The notes: generated from the sequence alone by a model not told the origin. Counted from the first letter of the stretch, positions 50,580-64,000 are shown. The stretch is DNA of 64,000 nucleotides from Perognathus longimembris pacificus (GCF_023159225.1 NW_025957160.1:1-64000); one strand, 5' to 3'. Numbers and translations: made by a program.

Positions 50580-53500
50580 GTATGGTTACTGTACTGGTAA
50601 CTCCCCAAAAGAATCTGGATTGTGGTGAGGGAACAGAGAAAAAAGGTCATTTAGGAACGACATGAACATGCTGCGTAGGTAGCTGTTTATCAGTAAATAT
50701 CTCCACTGAGATTAAGAAAAGCAGTAGCTTAATAAATTAAGTACTTCCTGGTATGGTTACTGTACTAGTAACTACCCAAAAGAACCTGGATTGTGGTGAG
50801 GGAACAGAGAAAAAAGCTGGTTTAGGACCTGCACTTACAAAGGAGGTAGGCAGCTGTATATCAGGGAGTAAACCTTCTGAGAATAAAAACAGCTGGAGCT
50901 TGTTAAGGTAATTACACAGGGGAAAGGATAATGTACTGGGAACTCCTCAGAAGAATCTGATTTATGGTGAAGGGAGAGAGATAAAAGCTCATTTAGGAAC
51001 GACATGAACATGCTGCGTAGGTAGCTGTTTATCAGTAAATATCTCCACTGAGATTAAGAAAAGCAGTAGCTTAATAAATTAAGTACTTCCTGGTATGGTT
51101 ACTGTACTGGTAACTCCCCAAATGAATCTGGATTGTGGTGAGGAACAGAGAAAAAAACTCATTTAGGACCTGCACTTACGAAGGGGGTAGGCAGCTGTAT
51201 ATCAGGGAGTAAACCTTCTGAGAATAAAAACAGCTGGAGCTTGTTAAGGTAATTACACAGGGAAAGGATAATGTACTGGGAACTCCTCAGAAGAATCTGA
51301 TTTGTGGTGAGGGGAGAGAGATAAAAGCTCATTTAGGAACGACATGAACATGCTGCGTAGGTAGCTGTTTATCAGTAAATATCTCCACTGAGATTAAGAA
51401 AAGCAGTAGCTTAATAAATTAAGTACTTCCTTGTATGGTTACTGTACTGGTAACTCCCCAAAAGAATCTGGATTGTGGTGAGGGAACAGAGAAAAAAGCT
51501 CATTTAGGAACGACATGAATATGCTGCGTAGGTAGCTGTTTATCAGTAAATATCTCCACTGAGATTAAGAAAAGCAGTAGCTTAATAAATTAAGTACTTC
51601 CTGGTATGGTTACTGTACTGGTAACTCCCCAAATGAATCTGGATTGTGGTGAGGGAACAGAGAAAAAAGCTCATTTAGGACCTGCACTTACGAAGGGGGT
51701 AGGCAGCTGTATATCAGGGAGTAAACCTTCTGAGAATAAAAACAGCTGGAGCTTGTTAAGGTAATTACACAGGGGAAAGGATAATGTACTGGGAACTCCT
51801 CAGAAGAATCTGATTTGTGGTGAGGGGAGAGAGATAGAAGCTCATTTAGGAACGACATGAACATGATGCGTAGTTAGCTGTTTATCAGTAAATATCTCCA
51901 CTGAGATTAAGAAAAGCAGTAGCTTAATAAATTAAGTACTTCCTTGTATGGTTACTGTACTGGGAACTCCCCAAAAGAATCTGGATTGTGCTGAGGGAAC
52001 AGAGAAAAAAGCTCATTTAGGAACGACATGAACATGCTGCGTAGGTAGCTGTTTATCAGTAAATATCTCCACTGAGATTAAGAAAAGCAGTAGCTTAATA
52101 AATTAAGTACTTCCTGGTATGGTTACTGTACTAGTAACTCCCCAAAAGAACCTGGATTGTGGTGAGGGAACAGAGAAAAAAGCTGGTTTAGGACCTGCAC
52201 TTACGAAGGGGGTAGGCAGCTGTATATCAGGGAGTAAACCTTCTGAGAATAAAAACAGCTGGAGCTTGTTAAGGTAATTACACAGGGGAAAGGATAATGT
52301 ACTGGGAACTCCTCAGAAGAATCTGATTTGTGGTGAGGGGAGAGAGATAAAAGCTCATTTAGGAACGACATGAACATGCTGCGTAGGTAGCTGTTTATCA
52401 GTAAATATCTCCACTGAGATTAAGAAAAGCAGTAGCTTAATAAATTAAATACTTCCTGGTATGGTTACTGTACTGGTAACTCCCCAAATGAATCTAGATT
52501 ATGCTGAGGGAACAGAGAAAAAAGCTCATTTAGGACCTGCACTTACGAAGGGGGTAGGCAGCTGTATATCAGGGAGTAAACTTTCTGAGAATAAAAACAG
52601 CTGGAGCTTGTTAAGGTAATTACACAGGGGAAAGGATAATGTACTGGGAACTCCTCAGAAGAATCTGATTTTTGGTGAGGGGAGAGAGATAAAAGCTCAT
52701 TTAGGAACGACATGAACATGCTGCGCAGGTAGCTGTTTATCAGTAAATATCTCCACTGAGATTAAGAAAAGCAGTAGCTTAATAAATTAAGTACTTCCTT
52801 GTATGGTTACTGTACTGGTAACTCCCCAAAAGAATCTGGATTGTGGTGAGGGAACAGAGAAAAAAGCTCATTTAGGAATGACATGAACATGCTGCGTAGG
52901 TAGCTGTTTATCAGTAAATATCTCCACTGAGATTAAGAAAAGCAGTAGCTTAATAAATTAAGTACTTCCTGGTATGGTTACTGTACTAGTAACTCCCCAA
53001 AAGAACCTGGATTGTGGTGAGGGAACAGAGAAAAAAGCTGGTTTAGGACCTGCACTTACGAAGGGGTTAGGCAGCTGTATATCAGGGAGTAAACCTTCTG
53101 AGAATAAAAACAGCTGGAGCTTGTTAAGGTAATTACACAGGGGAAAGGATAATGTACTGGGAACTCCTCAGAAGAATCTGATTTGTGGTGAGGGGAGAGA
53201 GATAAAAGCTCATTTAGGAACGACATGAACATGCTGCGTAGGTAGCTGTTTATCAGTAAATATCTCCACTGAGATTAAGAAAAGCAGTAGCTTAATAAAT
53301 TAAGTACTTCCTTGTATGGTTACTGTACTGGTAACTCCCCAAAAGAATCTGGATTGTGGTGAGGGAACAGAGAAAAAAGGTCATTTAGGAACGACATGAA
53401 CATGCGGCGTAGGTAGCTGTTTATCAGTAAATATCTCCACTGAGATTAAGAAAAGCAGTAGCTTAATAAATTAAGTACTTCCTGGTATGGTTACTGTACT

Positions 53501-56500
53501 AGTAACTCCCCAAAAGAACCTGGATTGTGGTGAGGGAACAGAGAAAAAAGCTGGTTTAGGACCTGCACTTACGAAGGGGGTAGGCAGCTGTATATCAGGG
53601 AGTAAACCTTCTGAGAATAAAAACAGCTGGAGCTTGTTAAGGTAATTACACAGGGGAAAGGATAATGTACTGGGAACTCCTCAGAAGAATCTGATTTGTG
53701 GTGAGGGGAGAGAGATAAAAGCTCATTTAGGAACGACATGAACATGCTGCGTAGGTAGCTGTTTATCAGTAAATATCTCCACTGAGATTAAGAAAAGCAG
53801 TAGCTTAATAAATTAAGTACTTCCTTGTATGGTTACTGTACTGGTAACTCCCCAAAAGAATCTGGATTGTGGTGAGGGAACAGAGAAAAAAGCTCATTTA
53901 GGAACGACATGAATATGCTGCGTAGGTAGCTGTTTATCAGTAAATATCTCCACTGAGATTAAGAAAAGCAGTAGCTTAATAAATTAAGTACTTCCTGGTA
54001 TGGTTACTGTACTGGTAACTCCCCAAATGAATCTGGATTGTGGTGAGGGAACAGAGAAAAAAGCTCATTTAGGACCTGCACTTACGAAGGGGGTAGGCAG
54101 CTGTATATCAGGGAGTAAACCTTCTGAGAATAAAAACAGCTGGAGCTTGTTAAGGTAATTCCACAGGGGAAAGGATAATGTACTGGGAACTCCTCAGAAG
54201 AATCTGATTTGTGGTGAGGGGAGAGAGATAAAAACTCCTTTAGGAACGACATGAACATGCTGCGTAGGTAGCTGTTTATCAGTAAATATCTCCACTGAGA
54301 TTAAGAAAAGCAGTAGCTTAATAAATTAAGTACTTCCTTGTATGGTTACTGTACTGGTAACTCCCCAAATGAATCTGGATTGTGGTGAGGAACAGAGAAA
54401 AAAACTCATTTAGGACCTGCACTTACGAAGGGGTTAGGCAGCTCTATATCAGGGAGTAAACCTTCTGAGAATAAAAACAGCTGGAGCTTGTTAAGGTAAT
54501 TACACAGGGGAAAGGATAATGTACTGGGAACTCCTCAGAAGAATCTGATTTGTGGTGAGGGGAGAGAGATAAAAGCTCATTTAGGAACGACATGAACATG
54601 ATGCGTAGTTAGCTGTTTATCTGTAAATATCTCCACTGAGATTAAGAAAAGCAGTAGCTTAATAAATTAAGTACTTCCTTGTATGGTTACTGTACTGGGA
54701 ACTCCCCAAAAGAATCTGGATTGTGCTGAGGGAACAGAGAAAAAAGCTCATTTAGGAACGACATGAACATGCTGCGTAGGTAGCTGTTTATCAGTAAATA
54801 TCTCCACTGAGATTAAGAAAAGCAGTAGCTTAATAAATTAAGTACTTCCTGGTATGGTTACTGTACTAGTAACTCCCCAAAAGAACCTGGATTGTGGTGA
54901 GGGAACAGAGAAAAAAGCTGGTTTAGGACCTGCACTTACGAAGGGGGTAGGCAGCTGTATATCAGGGAGTAAACCTTCTGAGAATAAAAACAGCTGGAGC
55001 TTGTTAAGGTAATTACACAGGGGAAAGGATAATGTACTGGGAACTCCTCAGAAGAATCTGATTTGTGGTGAGGGGAGAGAGATAAAAGCTCATTTAGGAA
55101 CGACATGAACATGCTGCGTAGGTAGCTGTTTATCAGTAAATATCTCCACTGAGATTAAGAAAAGCAGTAGCTTAATAAATTAAATACTTCCTGGTATGGT
55201 TACTGTACTGGTAACTCCCCAAATGAATCTGGATTATGCTGAGGGAACAGAGAAAAAAGCTCATTTAGGACCTGCACTTACGAAGGGGGTAGGCAGCTGT
55301 ATATCAGGGAGTAAACTTTCTGAGAATAAAAACAGCTGGAGCTTGTTAAGGTAATTACACAGGGGAAAGGATAATGTACTGGGAACTCCTCAGAAGAATC
55401 TGATTTTTGGTGAGGGGAGAGAGATAAAAGCTCATTTAGGAACGACATGAACATGCTGCGCAGGTAGCTGTTTATCAGTAAATATCTCCACTGAGATTAA
55501 GAAAAGCAGTAGCTTAATAAATTAAGTACTTCCTTGTATGGTTACTGTACTGGTAACTCCCCAAAAGAATCTGGATTGTGGTGAGGGAACAGAGAAAAAA
55601 GCTCATTTAGGAATGACATGAACATGCTGCGTAGGTAGCTGTTTATCAGTAAATATCTCCACTGAGATTAAGAAAAGCAGTAGCTTAATAAATTAAGTAC
55701 TTCCTGGTATGGTTACTGTACTAGTAACTCCCCAAAAGAACCTGGATTGTGGTGAGGGAACAGAGAAAAAAGCTGGTTTAGGACCTGCACTTACGAAGGG
55801 GTTAGGCAGCTGTATATCAGGGAGTAAACCTTCTGAGAATAAAAACAGCTGGAGCTTGTTAAGGTAATTACACAGGGGAAAGGATAATGTACTGGGAACT
55901 CCTCAGAAGAATCTGATTTGTGGTGAGGGGAGAGAGATAAAAGCTCATTTAGGAACGACATGAACATACTGCGTAGGTAGCTGTTTATCAGTAAATATCT
56001 CCACTGAGATTAAGAAAAGCAGTAGCTTAATAAATTAAGTACTTCCTGGTATGGTTACTGTACTGGTAACTCCCCAAATGAATCTGGATTGTGGTGAGGG
56101 AACAGAGAAAAAAGCTCATTTAGGACCTGCACTTACGAAGGGGGTAGGCAGCTGTATATCAGGGAGTAAACCTTCTGAGAATAAAAACAGCTGGAGCTTG
56201 TTAAGGTAATTACACAGGGGAAAGGATAATGTACTGGGAACTCCTCAGAAGAATCTGATTTGTGGTGAGGGGAGAGAGATAAAAGCTCATTTAGGAACGA
56301 CATGAACATGCTGCGTAGGTAGCTGTTTATCAGTAAATATCTCCACTGAGATTAAGAAAAGCAGTAGCTTAATAAATTAAGTACTTCCTTGTATGGTTAC
56401 TGTACTGGTAACTCCCCAAAAGAATCTGGATTGTGGTGAGGGAACAGAGAAAAAAGCTCATTTAGGAACGACATGAACATGCTGCGTAGGTAGCTGTTTA

Positions 56501-59500
56501 TTAGTAAATATCTCCACTGAGATTAAGAAAAGCAGTAGCTTAATAAATTAAGTACTTCCTGGTATGGTTACTGTACTAGCAACTCCCCAAAAGAACCTGG
56601 ATTGTGGTGAGGGAACAGAGAAAAAAGCTGGTTTAGGACCTGCACTTACGAAGGGGGTAGGCAGCAGTATATGAGGGAGTAAACCTTCTGAGAATTAAAA
56701 CAGCTGGAGCTTGTTAAGGTAATTACACAGGGGAAAGGATAATGTACTGGGAACTCCTCAGAAGAATCTGATTTGTGGTGAGGGGAGAGAGATAAAAGCT
56801 CATTTAGGAACGACATGAACATGCTGCATACGTAGCTGTTTATCAGTAAATATCTCCACTGAGATTAAGAAAAGCAGTAGCTTAATAAATTAAGCACTTC
56901 CTGGTATGGTTACTGTACTGGTAACTCCCCAAATGAATCTGGATTGTGGTGAGGGAACAGAGAAAAAAGCTCATTTAGGACCTGCACTTACGAAGGGGGT
57001 AGGCAGCTGTATATCAGGGAGTAAAACTTCTGAGAATAAAAACAGCTGGAGCTTGTTAAAGTAATTACACAGGGGAAAGGATAATGTACTGGGAACTCCT
57101 CAGAAGAATCTGATTTGTGATGAGGGGAGAGAGATAAAAGCTCATTTAGGAACGACATGAACATGCTGCGTAGGTAGCTGTTTATCAGTAAATATCTCCA
57201 CTGAGATTAAGAAAAGCAGTAGTTTAATAAATTAAGTACTTCCTGGTATGGTTACTGTACTGGTAACTCCCCAAATGAATCTGGATTGTGGTGAGGGAAC
57301 AGAGAAAAAAGCTCATTTAGGACCTGCACTTACGAAGGGGGTAGGCAGCTGTATATCAGGGAGTAAACCTTCTGAGAATAAAAACAGCTGGAGCTTGTTA
57401 AGGTAATTACACAGGGGAAAGGATAATGTACTGGGAACTCCTCAGAAGAATCTGATTTTTGGTGAGGGGAGAGAGATAAAAGCTCATTTAGGAACGACAT
57501 GAACATGCTGCGTAGGTAGCTGTTTATCAGTAAATATCTCCACTGAGATTAAGAAAAGCAGTACCTTAATAAATTAAGTACTTCCTTGTATGGTTACTGT
57601 ACTGGTAACTCCCCAAAAGAATCTGGATTGTGTTGAGGGAACAGAGAAAAAAGCTCATTTAGGAACGACATGAACATGCTGTGTAGGTAGCTGTTTATCA
57701 GTAAATATCTCCACTGAGATTAAGAAAAGCAGTAGCTTAATAAATTAAGTACTTCCTGGTATGGTTACTGTACTAGTAACTCCCCAAAAGAACCTGGATT
57801 GTGGTGAGGGAACAGAGAAAAAAGCTGGTTTAGGACCTTCACTTACGAAGGGGGTAGGCAGCTGTATATCAGGGAGTAAACCTTCTGAGAATAAAAACAG
57901 CTGGAGCTTGTTAAGGTAATTACACAGGGGAAAGGATAATGTACTGGGAACTCCTCGGAAGAATCTGATTTGTGGTGAGCGGAGAGAGATAAAAGCTCAT
58001 TTAGGAACGACATGAACATGCTGCGTAGGTAGCTGTTTATCAGTAAATATCTCCACTGAGATTAAGAAAATAAGTAGCTTAATAAATTAAGTACTTCCTG
58101 GTATGGTTACTGTACTGGAAACTCCACAAAAGAATCTGAATTGTGGTGAGGGAACAGAGAAAAAAGCTCATTTAGGACCTGAACTTACGAAGGGGGTAGG
58201 CAGCTGTATATCAGGGAGTAAACCTTCTGAGAATAAAAACAGCTGGAGCTTGTTAAGGTAATTACACAGGGGAAAGGATAAAGTACTGGGAACTCCTCGG
58301 AAGAATCTGATTTGTGGTGAGGGGAGAAAGATAAAAGCTCATTTAGGAACGACATGAACATGCTGCGTAGGTAGCTGTTTATCAGTAAATATCTCCACTG
58401 AGATTAAGAAAAGCAGTAGCTTAATAAATTAAGTAATTCCTGGTATGGTTACTGTTCTAGTAACTCCCCAAAAGAACCTGGATTGTGGTGAGGGAACAGA
58501 GAAATAAGCTGGTTTAGGACCTGCACATACGAAGGGGGTAGGCAGCTGTATATCAGGGAGTAAACCTTCTGAGAATAAAAACAGCTGGAGCTTGTTAAGG
58601 TAATTACACAGGGGAAAGGATAAAGTACTGGGAACTCCTCAGAAGAATCTGATTTGTGGTGAGGGGAGAGAGATAAAAGCTCATTTAGGAACGACATGAA
58701 TATGCTGCGTAGGTAGCTGTTTATCAGTAAATATCTCCACTGAGATTAAGAAAAGCAGTAGCTTAATAAATTAAGTACTTCCTGGTATGGTTACTGTACT
58801 GGTAACTCCCCAAAAGAATCTGGATTGTGGTTAGGGAACAGAGAAAAAAGCTCATTTAAGACCTGCACTTACGAAGGGGGTAGGCAGCTGTATATCAGGG
58901 AATAAACCTTCTGAGAATAAAAACAGCTGGAGCTTGTTAAGGTAATTACACAGGGGAAAGGATAATGTACTGGGAACTCCTCAGAAGCATCTGATTTGTG
59001 GTGAGGGGAGAGAGTTAAAAGCTCATTTAGGAACGACATGAACATGCTGCGTAGGTAGCTGTTTATTAGTAAATATCTCCACTGAGATTAAGAAAAGCAG
59101 TAGCGTAATAAATTAAGTACTTCCTGGTATGGTTACTGTACTGGTAACTCCCCAAAAGAATCTGGATTGTGGTGAGGGAACAGAGAAAAAAGCTCATTTA
59201 GGACCTGCACTTACGAAGGGGGTAGGCATAAGTATATCAGGGAGAAACCTTCTGAGAATAAAAACAGCTGGAGCTTGTTAAGGTAATTACACAGGGGAAA
59301 AGATAAGGTACTGGGAACTCCTCAGAAGAATCTGATTTGTGGTGAGGGGAGAGAGATAAAAGCTCATTTAGGAACGACATGAACATGCTGCGTAGGTAGC
59401 TGTTTATCAGTAAATATCTCCACTGAGATTAAGAAAAGCAGTAGCTTAATAAATTAAGTACTTCCTGGTATGGTTACTGTACTGGTAACTCCCCAAAAGA

Positions 59501-62500
59501 ATCTGGATTGTGTTGAGGGAACAGAGAAAAAAGCTCATTTAGGAACGACATGAACATGCTGTGTAGGTAGCTGTTTATCAGTAAATATCTCCACTGAGAT
59601 TAAGAAAAGCAGTAGCTTAATAAATTAAGTACTTCCTGGTATGGTTACTGTACTAGTAACTCCCCAAAAGAACCTGGATTGTGGTGAGGGAACAGAGAAA
59701 AAAGCTGGTTTAGGACCTTCACTTACGAAGGGGGTAGGCAGCTGTATATCAGGGAGTAAACCTTCTGAGAATAAAAACAGCTGGAGCTTGTTAAGGTAAT
59801 TACACAGGGGAAAGGATAATGTACTGGAAACTCCTCGGAAGAATCTGATTTGTGGTGAGCGGAGAGAGATAAAAGCTCATTTAGGAACGACATGAACATG
59901 CTGCGTAGGTAGCTGTTTATCAGTAAATATCTCCACTGAGATTAAGAAAATAAGTAGCTTAATAAATTAAGTACTTCCTGGTATGGTTACTGTACTGGAA
60001 ACTCCACAAAAGAATCTGAATTGTGGTGAGGGAACAGAGAAAAAAGCTCATTTAGGACCTGAACTTACGAAGGGGGTAGGCAGCTGTATATCAGGGAGTA
60101 AACCTTCTGAGAATAAAAACAGCTGGAGCTTGTTAAGGTAATTACACAGGGGAAAGGATAAAGTACTGGGAACTCCTCGGAAGAATCTGATTTGTGGTGA
60201 GGGGAGAAAGATAAAAGCTCATTTAGGAACGACATGAACATGCTGCGTAGGTAGCTGTTTATCAGTAAATATCTCCACTGAGATTAAGAAAAGCAGTAGC
60301 TTAAGAAATTAAGTACTTCCTGGTATGGTTACTGTACTAGTAACTCCCCAAAAGAACCTGGATTGTGGTGAAGGAACAGAGAAAATACTGGTTTAGGACC
60401 TGCACTTACGAAGGGGGTAGGCAGCTGTATATCAGGGAGTAAACCTTCTGAGAACAAAAACAGCTGGAGCTTGTTAAGGTAATTACACAGGGGAAAGGAT
60501 AATGTACTGAGAACTCCTCAGAAGAATCTGATTTGTGGTGAGGGGAGAGAGATAAAAGCTCATTTAGGAACGACGTGAACATGCTGCGTAGGTAGCTGTT
60601 TATCAGTAAATATCTCCACTGAGATTAAGAAAAGCAGTAGCTTAATAAATTAAGTACTTCCTTGTATGGTTACTGTACTGGTAACTCCCCAAATGAATCT
60701 GGATTGTGTTGAGGGAACAGAGAAAAAAGCTCATTTAGGAACGACATGAACATGCTGCGTAGGTAGCTGTTTATCAGTAAATATCTCCACTGAGATTAAG
60801 AAAAGCAGTAGCTTAATAAATTAAGTAATTCCTGGTATGGTTACTGTACTAGTAACTCCCCAAAAGAACCTGGATTGTGGTGAGGGAACAGAGAAATAAG
60901 CTGGTTTAGGACCTGCATATACGAAGGGGGTAGGCAGCTGTATATCAGGGAGTAAACCTTCTGAGAATAAAAACAGCTGGAGCTTGTTAAGGTAATTACA
61001 CAGGGGAAAGGATAAAGTACTGGGAACTCCTCAGAAGAATCTGATTTGTGGTGAGGGGAGAGAGATAAAAGCTCATTTAGGAACGACATGAATATGCTGC
61101 GTAGGTAGCTGTTTATCAGTAAATATCTCCACTGAGATTAAGAAAAGCAGTAGCTTAATAAATTAAGTACTTCCGGGTATGGTTACTGTACTGGTAACTC
61201 CCCAAAGGAATCTGGATTGTGGTTAGGGAACAGAGAAAAAAGCTCATTTAAGACCTGCACTTACGAAGGGGGTAGGCAGCTGTATATCAGGGAAAAAACC
61301 TTCTGAGAATAAAAACAGCTGGAGCTTGTTAAGGTAATTACACAGGGGAAAGGATAATGTACTGGGAACTCCTCAGAAGCATCTGATTTGTGGTGAGGGG
61401 AGAGAGTTAAAAGCTCATTTAGGAACGACATGAATATGCTGCGTAGGTAGCTGTTTATTAGTAAATATCTCCACTGAGATTAAGAAAAGCAGTAGCGTAA
61501 TAAATTAAGTACTTCCTGGTATGGTTACTGTACTGGTAACTCCCCAAAAGTATCTGGATTGTGGTGAGGGAACAGAGAAAAAAGCTCATTTAGGACCTGC
61601 ACTTACGAAGGGGGTAGGCATATGTATATCAGGGAGAAACCTTCTGAGAATAAAAACAGCTGGAGCTTGTTAAGGTAATTACACAGGGGAAAAGATAAGG
61701 TACTGGGAACTCCTCAGAAGAATCTGATTTGTGGTGAGGGGAGAGAGATAAAAGCTCATTTAGGAACGACATGAACATGCTGCGTAGGTAGCTGTTTATC
61801 AGTAAATATCTCCACTGAGATTAAGAAAAGCAGTAGCTTAATAAATTAAGTACTTCCTGGTATGGTTACTGTACTGGTAACTCCCCAAAAGAATCTGGAT
61901 TGTGGTGAGGGAACAGAGAAAAAAGCTCATTTAGGACCTGCACTTACGAAGGGGGTAGGCAGCTGTATATCAGGGAGTAAACCTTCTGAGAATAAAAACA
62001 GCTGGAGCTCGTTAAGGTAATTACACAGGGGAAAGGATAAGGTACTGGAAACTCCTCAGAAGAATCTGATTGGTGGTGAGGGGAGAGAGATAAAAGCTCA
62101 TTTAGGAACGACATGAACATGCTGCGTAGGTAGCTGTTTATCAGTAAATATCTACACTGAGATTAAGAAAAGCAGTAGCGTAATAAATTAAGTACTTCCT
62201 GGTATGGATACTGTACTGGTAACTGCCCAAAAGAATCTGGATTGTGGTGAGGGAACAGAGAAAAAAGCTCATTTAGGAACGACATGTATATGCTGCGTAG
62301 GTAGCTGTTTATCAGTAAATATCTCCACTGAGATTAAGAAAAGCAGGAGCTTAATAAATTAAGTACTTCCTGGTATGGTTACTGTACTGGTAACTCCCCA
62401 AAAGAATCTGGATTGTGGTGAGGGAATAGAGAAAAAAGCTCATTTAGGACCTGCACTTACGAAAGGGGTAGGCCCCTGTATATCATGGAGTAAACCTTCT

Positions 62501-63227
62501 GAAAATAAAAACAGCTGGAGCTTGTTAAGGTAATTACACAGGGGAAAGGATAATGTACTGGAAATTCCTCAGAAGAATCTGATTTGTCGTGAGGGGAGAG
62601 AGATAAAAGCTCATTTAGGAACGACATAAACATGCTGCATAGTTAGCTGTTTATCAGTAAATATCTCCACTGAGATTAAGAAAAGCAGTATCTTAATAAA
62701 TTAAGTACTTCCTGGTATGGTTACTGTACTGGTAACTCCCCAAAAGAATCTGGATTGTGGTGAGGGAAGAGAGAAAAGAGCTCATTTAAGACCTGCACTT
62801 ACGAAGCGGGAAGGCAGTTGTATATCAGGGAGTAAACCTTCTGAAAATAAAAACAGCTGGAGCTTGTTAAGGTAATTACACAGGGGAAAGGATAATGTAC
62901 TGGGAACTCCTCAGAAGAATCTGATTTGTGGTGAGGGGAGAGAGATAAAAGCTCATTTAGGAACGACATGAACATGCTGCATAGGTAGCTGTTTATCAGT
63001 AAATATCTCCACTGAGATTAAGAAAAGCAGTAGCTTAATAAATTAAGTACTTCCTGGTATGGTTACTGTACTGGTAACTCCCCAAATGAATCTGGATTGT
63101 GGTGAGGGAACTGAGATAAAACCTCATTTAGGAACGACATGAACATGCTGCGTAGGTAGCTGTTTATCAGTAAATATCTCCACTGAGATTAAGAAAAGCA
63201 GTAGCTTAATAAATTAAGTACTTCCTG
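50580..63227 (+). repeat. Fourteen 171-bp A/B hybrid monomers in the right arm
   Basis: Short units begin at 50580, 51433, 51946, 52801, 53314, 53827, 54681, 55536, 56391, 57588, 59468, 60664, 62202 and 63057, each 171 bp. In each, an A-half start (ggtaactccccaaa.gaatctgg, gggaacagagaaaaaa) passes at gctcatttagga directly into the B tail (acgacatgaacatgctg). This is exactly what unequal exchange between the homologous segments of A and B would yield, deleting 171 bp. The hybrid then spread in 513-bp and 855-bp blocks. Confidence 0.92.
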
Positions 63228-64000
63228 GTATGGTTACTGTACTGGTAACTCCCCAAAGAATCTGGATTGTGATGAGGGAACAGAGAAAAAAGCTCATTTA
63301 GGACCTGCACTTACGAAGGGGGTAGGCAGCTGTATATCAGTGAGTAAACCTTCTGAGAATAAAAACAGCTGGAGCTTGTTAAGGTAATTACACAGGGGAA
63401 AGGATAATGTACTGGGAACTCCTCAGAAGAATCTGATTTGTGGTGACGGGAGAGAGATAAAAGCTCATTTAGGAACGACATGAATATGCTGCATACGTAG
63501 CTGTTTATCAGTAAATATCTCCACTGAGCTTAAGAAAAGCAGTAGCATAATAAATTAAGTACTTCCTGGTATGGATACTGTACTGGTAACTACCCAAAAG
63601 AATCTGGATTGTGGTGAGGGAACAGAGAAAAAAGCTCATTTAGGACCTGCACTTACGAAGTGGGTAGGTTGCTGTATATCAGGGAGTAAACCTTCTGAGA
63701 ATAAAAACAGCTGGAGCTTGTTAAGGTAATTACACAGGGGAAAGGGTAAGGTACTGGGAACTCCTCGGAAGAATCTGATTTGTGGTGAGCGGAGAGAGAT
63801 AAAAGCTCATTTATGAACGACATGAACATGCTGCCTAGGTAGCTGTTTATCAGTAAATATCTCCACTGAGATTAAGAAAAGCAGTAGCTTAATAAATTAA
63901 GTACTTCCTGGTATGGTTACTGTACTGGTAACTCCCCAAAAGAATCTGGATTGTGGTGAGGGAACAGAGAAAAAAGCTCATTTAGGACCTGCACTTACGA

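Larger units (their letters stand above)
49560..64000 (+). repeat. 342/171-bp satellite array, right arm
   Basis: The same satellite resumes exactly at the ERV target duplication and runs to the window end in the same orientation. From about 50.58 kb the regular 342-bp dimers are interspersed with 171-bp hybrid monomers, giving repeating blocks of 342+171 (513 bp) and 342+342+171 (855 bp). The final unit is cut by the window edge. Unit variants such as actagtaactcccc with gctggtttagg recur every 513-855 bp, which shows that the blocks were amplified as higher-order repeats. No gene is visible. Confidence 0.97.

Noticed and set aside
938..61089. Recurring 62-93 residue open frames on the minus strand, and one 84-residue frame on the plus strand at 25469, across satellite units
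   Set aside because: They are the same stretch of the 342-bp unit read repeatedly. The unit length is a multiple of three, so openness in one unit is inherited by others. Single-base indels in neighbouring units destroy the frame, there is no promoter or start context, and the length is bounded by fixed stops in the unit.
1..64000. CRISPR array
   Set aside because: There is no short direct repeat separated by unique spacers. The periodicity is 171/342 bp with the whole unit conserved, in eukaryotic-type sequence.
1..64000. Primate alpha satellite
   Set aside because: Only the 171-bp length agrees. The unit lacks the sequence landmarks of alphoid monomers I would expect and lacks a full CENP-B box.

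Overview
The window is almost entirely one satellite DNA array, interrupted by a single endogenous retrovirus (ERV) insertion. No intact host protein-coding gene, tRNA, rRNA or CRISPR array is visible. It looks like mammalian, probably centromeric or pericentromeric, heterochromatin. A rodent source is favoured because the ERV interior holds a B1/ID-type dimeric SINE relic. From memory this SINE resembles those of heteromyid rodents (kangaroo rats, pocket mice); that finer placement is inference only.

Satellite (1-45067 and 49560-64000). The basic unit is 342 bp, all copies in the same orientation, roughly 170 dimer equivalents. Each 342-bp unit is two diverged halves, A and B, each 171 bp in a typical unit. 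They are visibly homologous: both begin gtactgg.aactcc.ca.aagaatctg and both carry gctcatttagga about 65 bp later. Layered on this are higher-order repeats: a 1025-bp trimer at about 8.1-10.5 kb, mosaic duplications with 1.7-3.8 kb offsets at 12.2-19.4 kb, a 5275-bp tandem duplication at about 26.76-37.31 kb, and 1026/2736/3078-bp offsets at 37.4-44.9 kb. The arm right of the ERV is different: 342-bp dimers alternate with 171-bp A/B hybrid monomers (14 seen), giving 513- and 855-bp periods. I saw no such hybrids left of the ERV.

ERV (45068-49559, 4492 bp). This is a gammaretrovirus-type (class I, MLV-like) element in + orientation. It has a perfect 4-bp target duplication GTTA, two LTRs (506 and 477 bp) with TGAAAGA/TCTTTCA ends, a tRNA-Pro-type primer binding site, an MLV-like leader with splice donor and dimerisation palindrome, and a polypurine tract. 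The leader keeps an open glycoGag-like frame from a CTG codon, but gag stops after 15 codons. The remaining ~3 kb of interior has no recognisable gag, pol or env, so the element is non-autonomous. The LTRs differ at about 13 substitutions in 477 aligned bases plus one 29-bp U3 repeat, so the insertion is not very recent but not ancient.

There is no working gene set here. The interest lies in satellite architecture and evolution, in the ERV sitting near a boundary between two satellite domains, and in the odd structure of the ERV itself.
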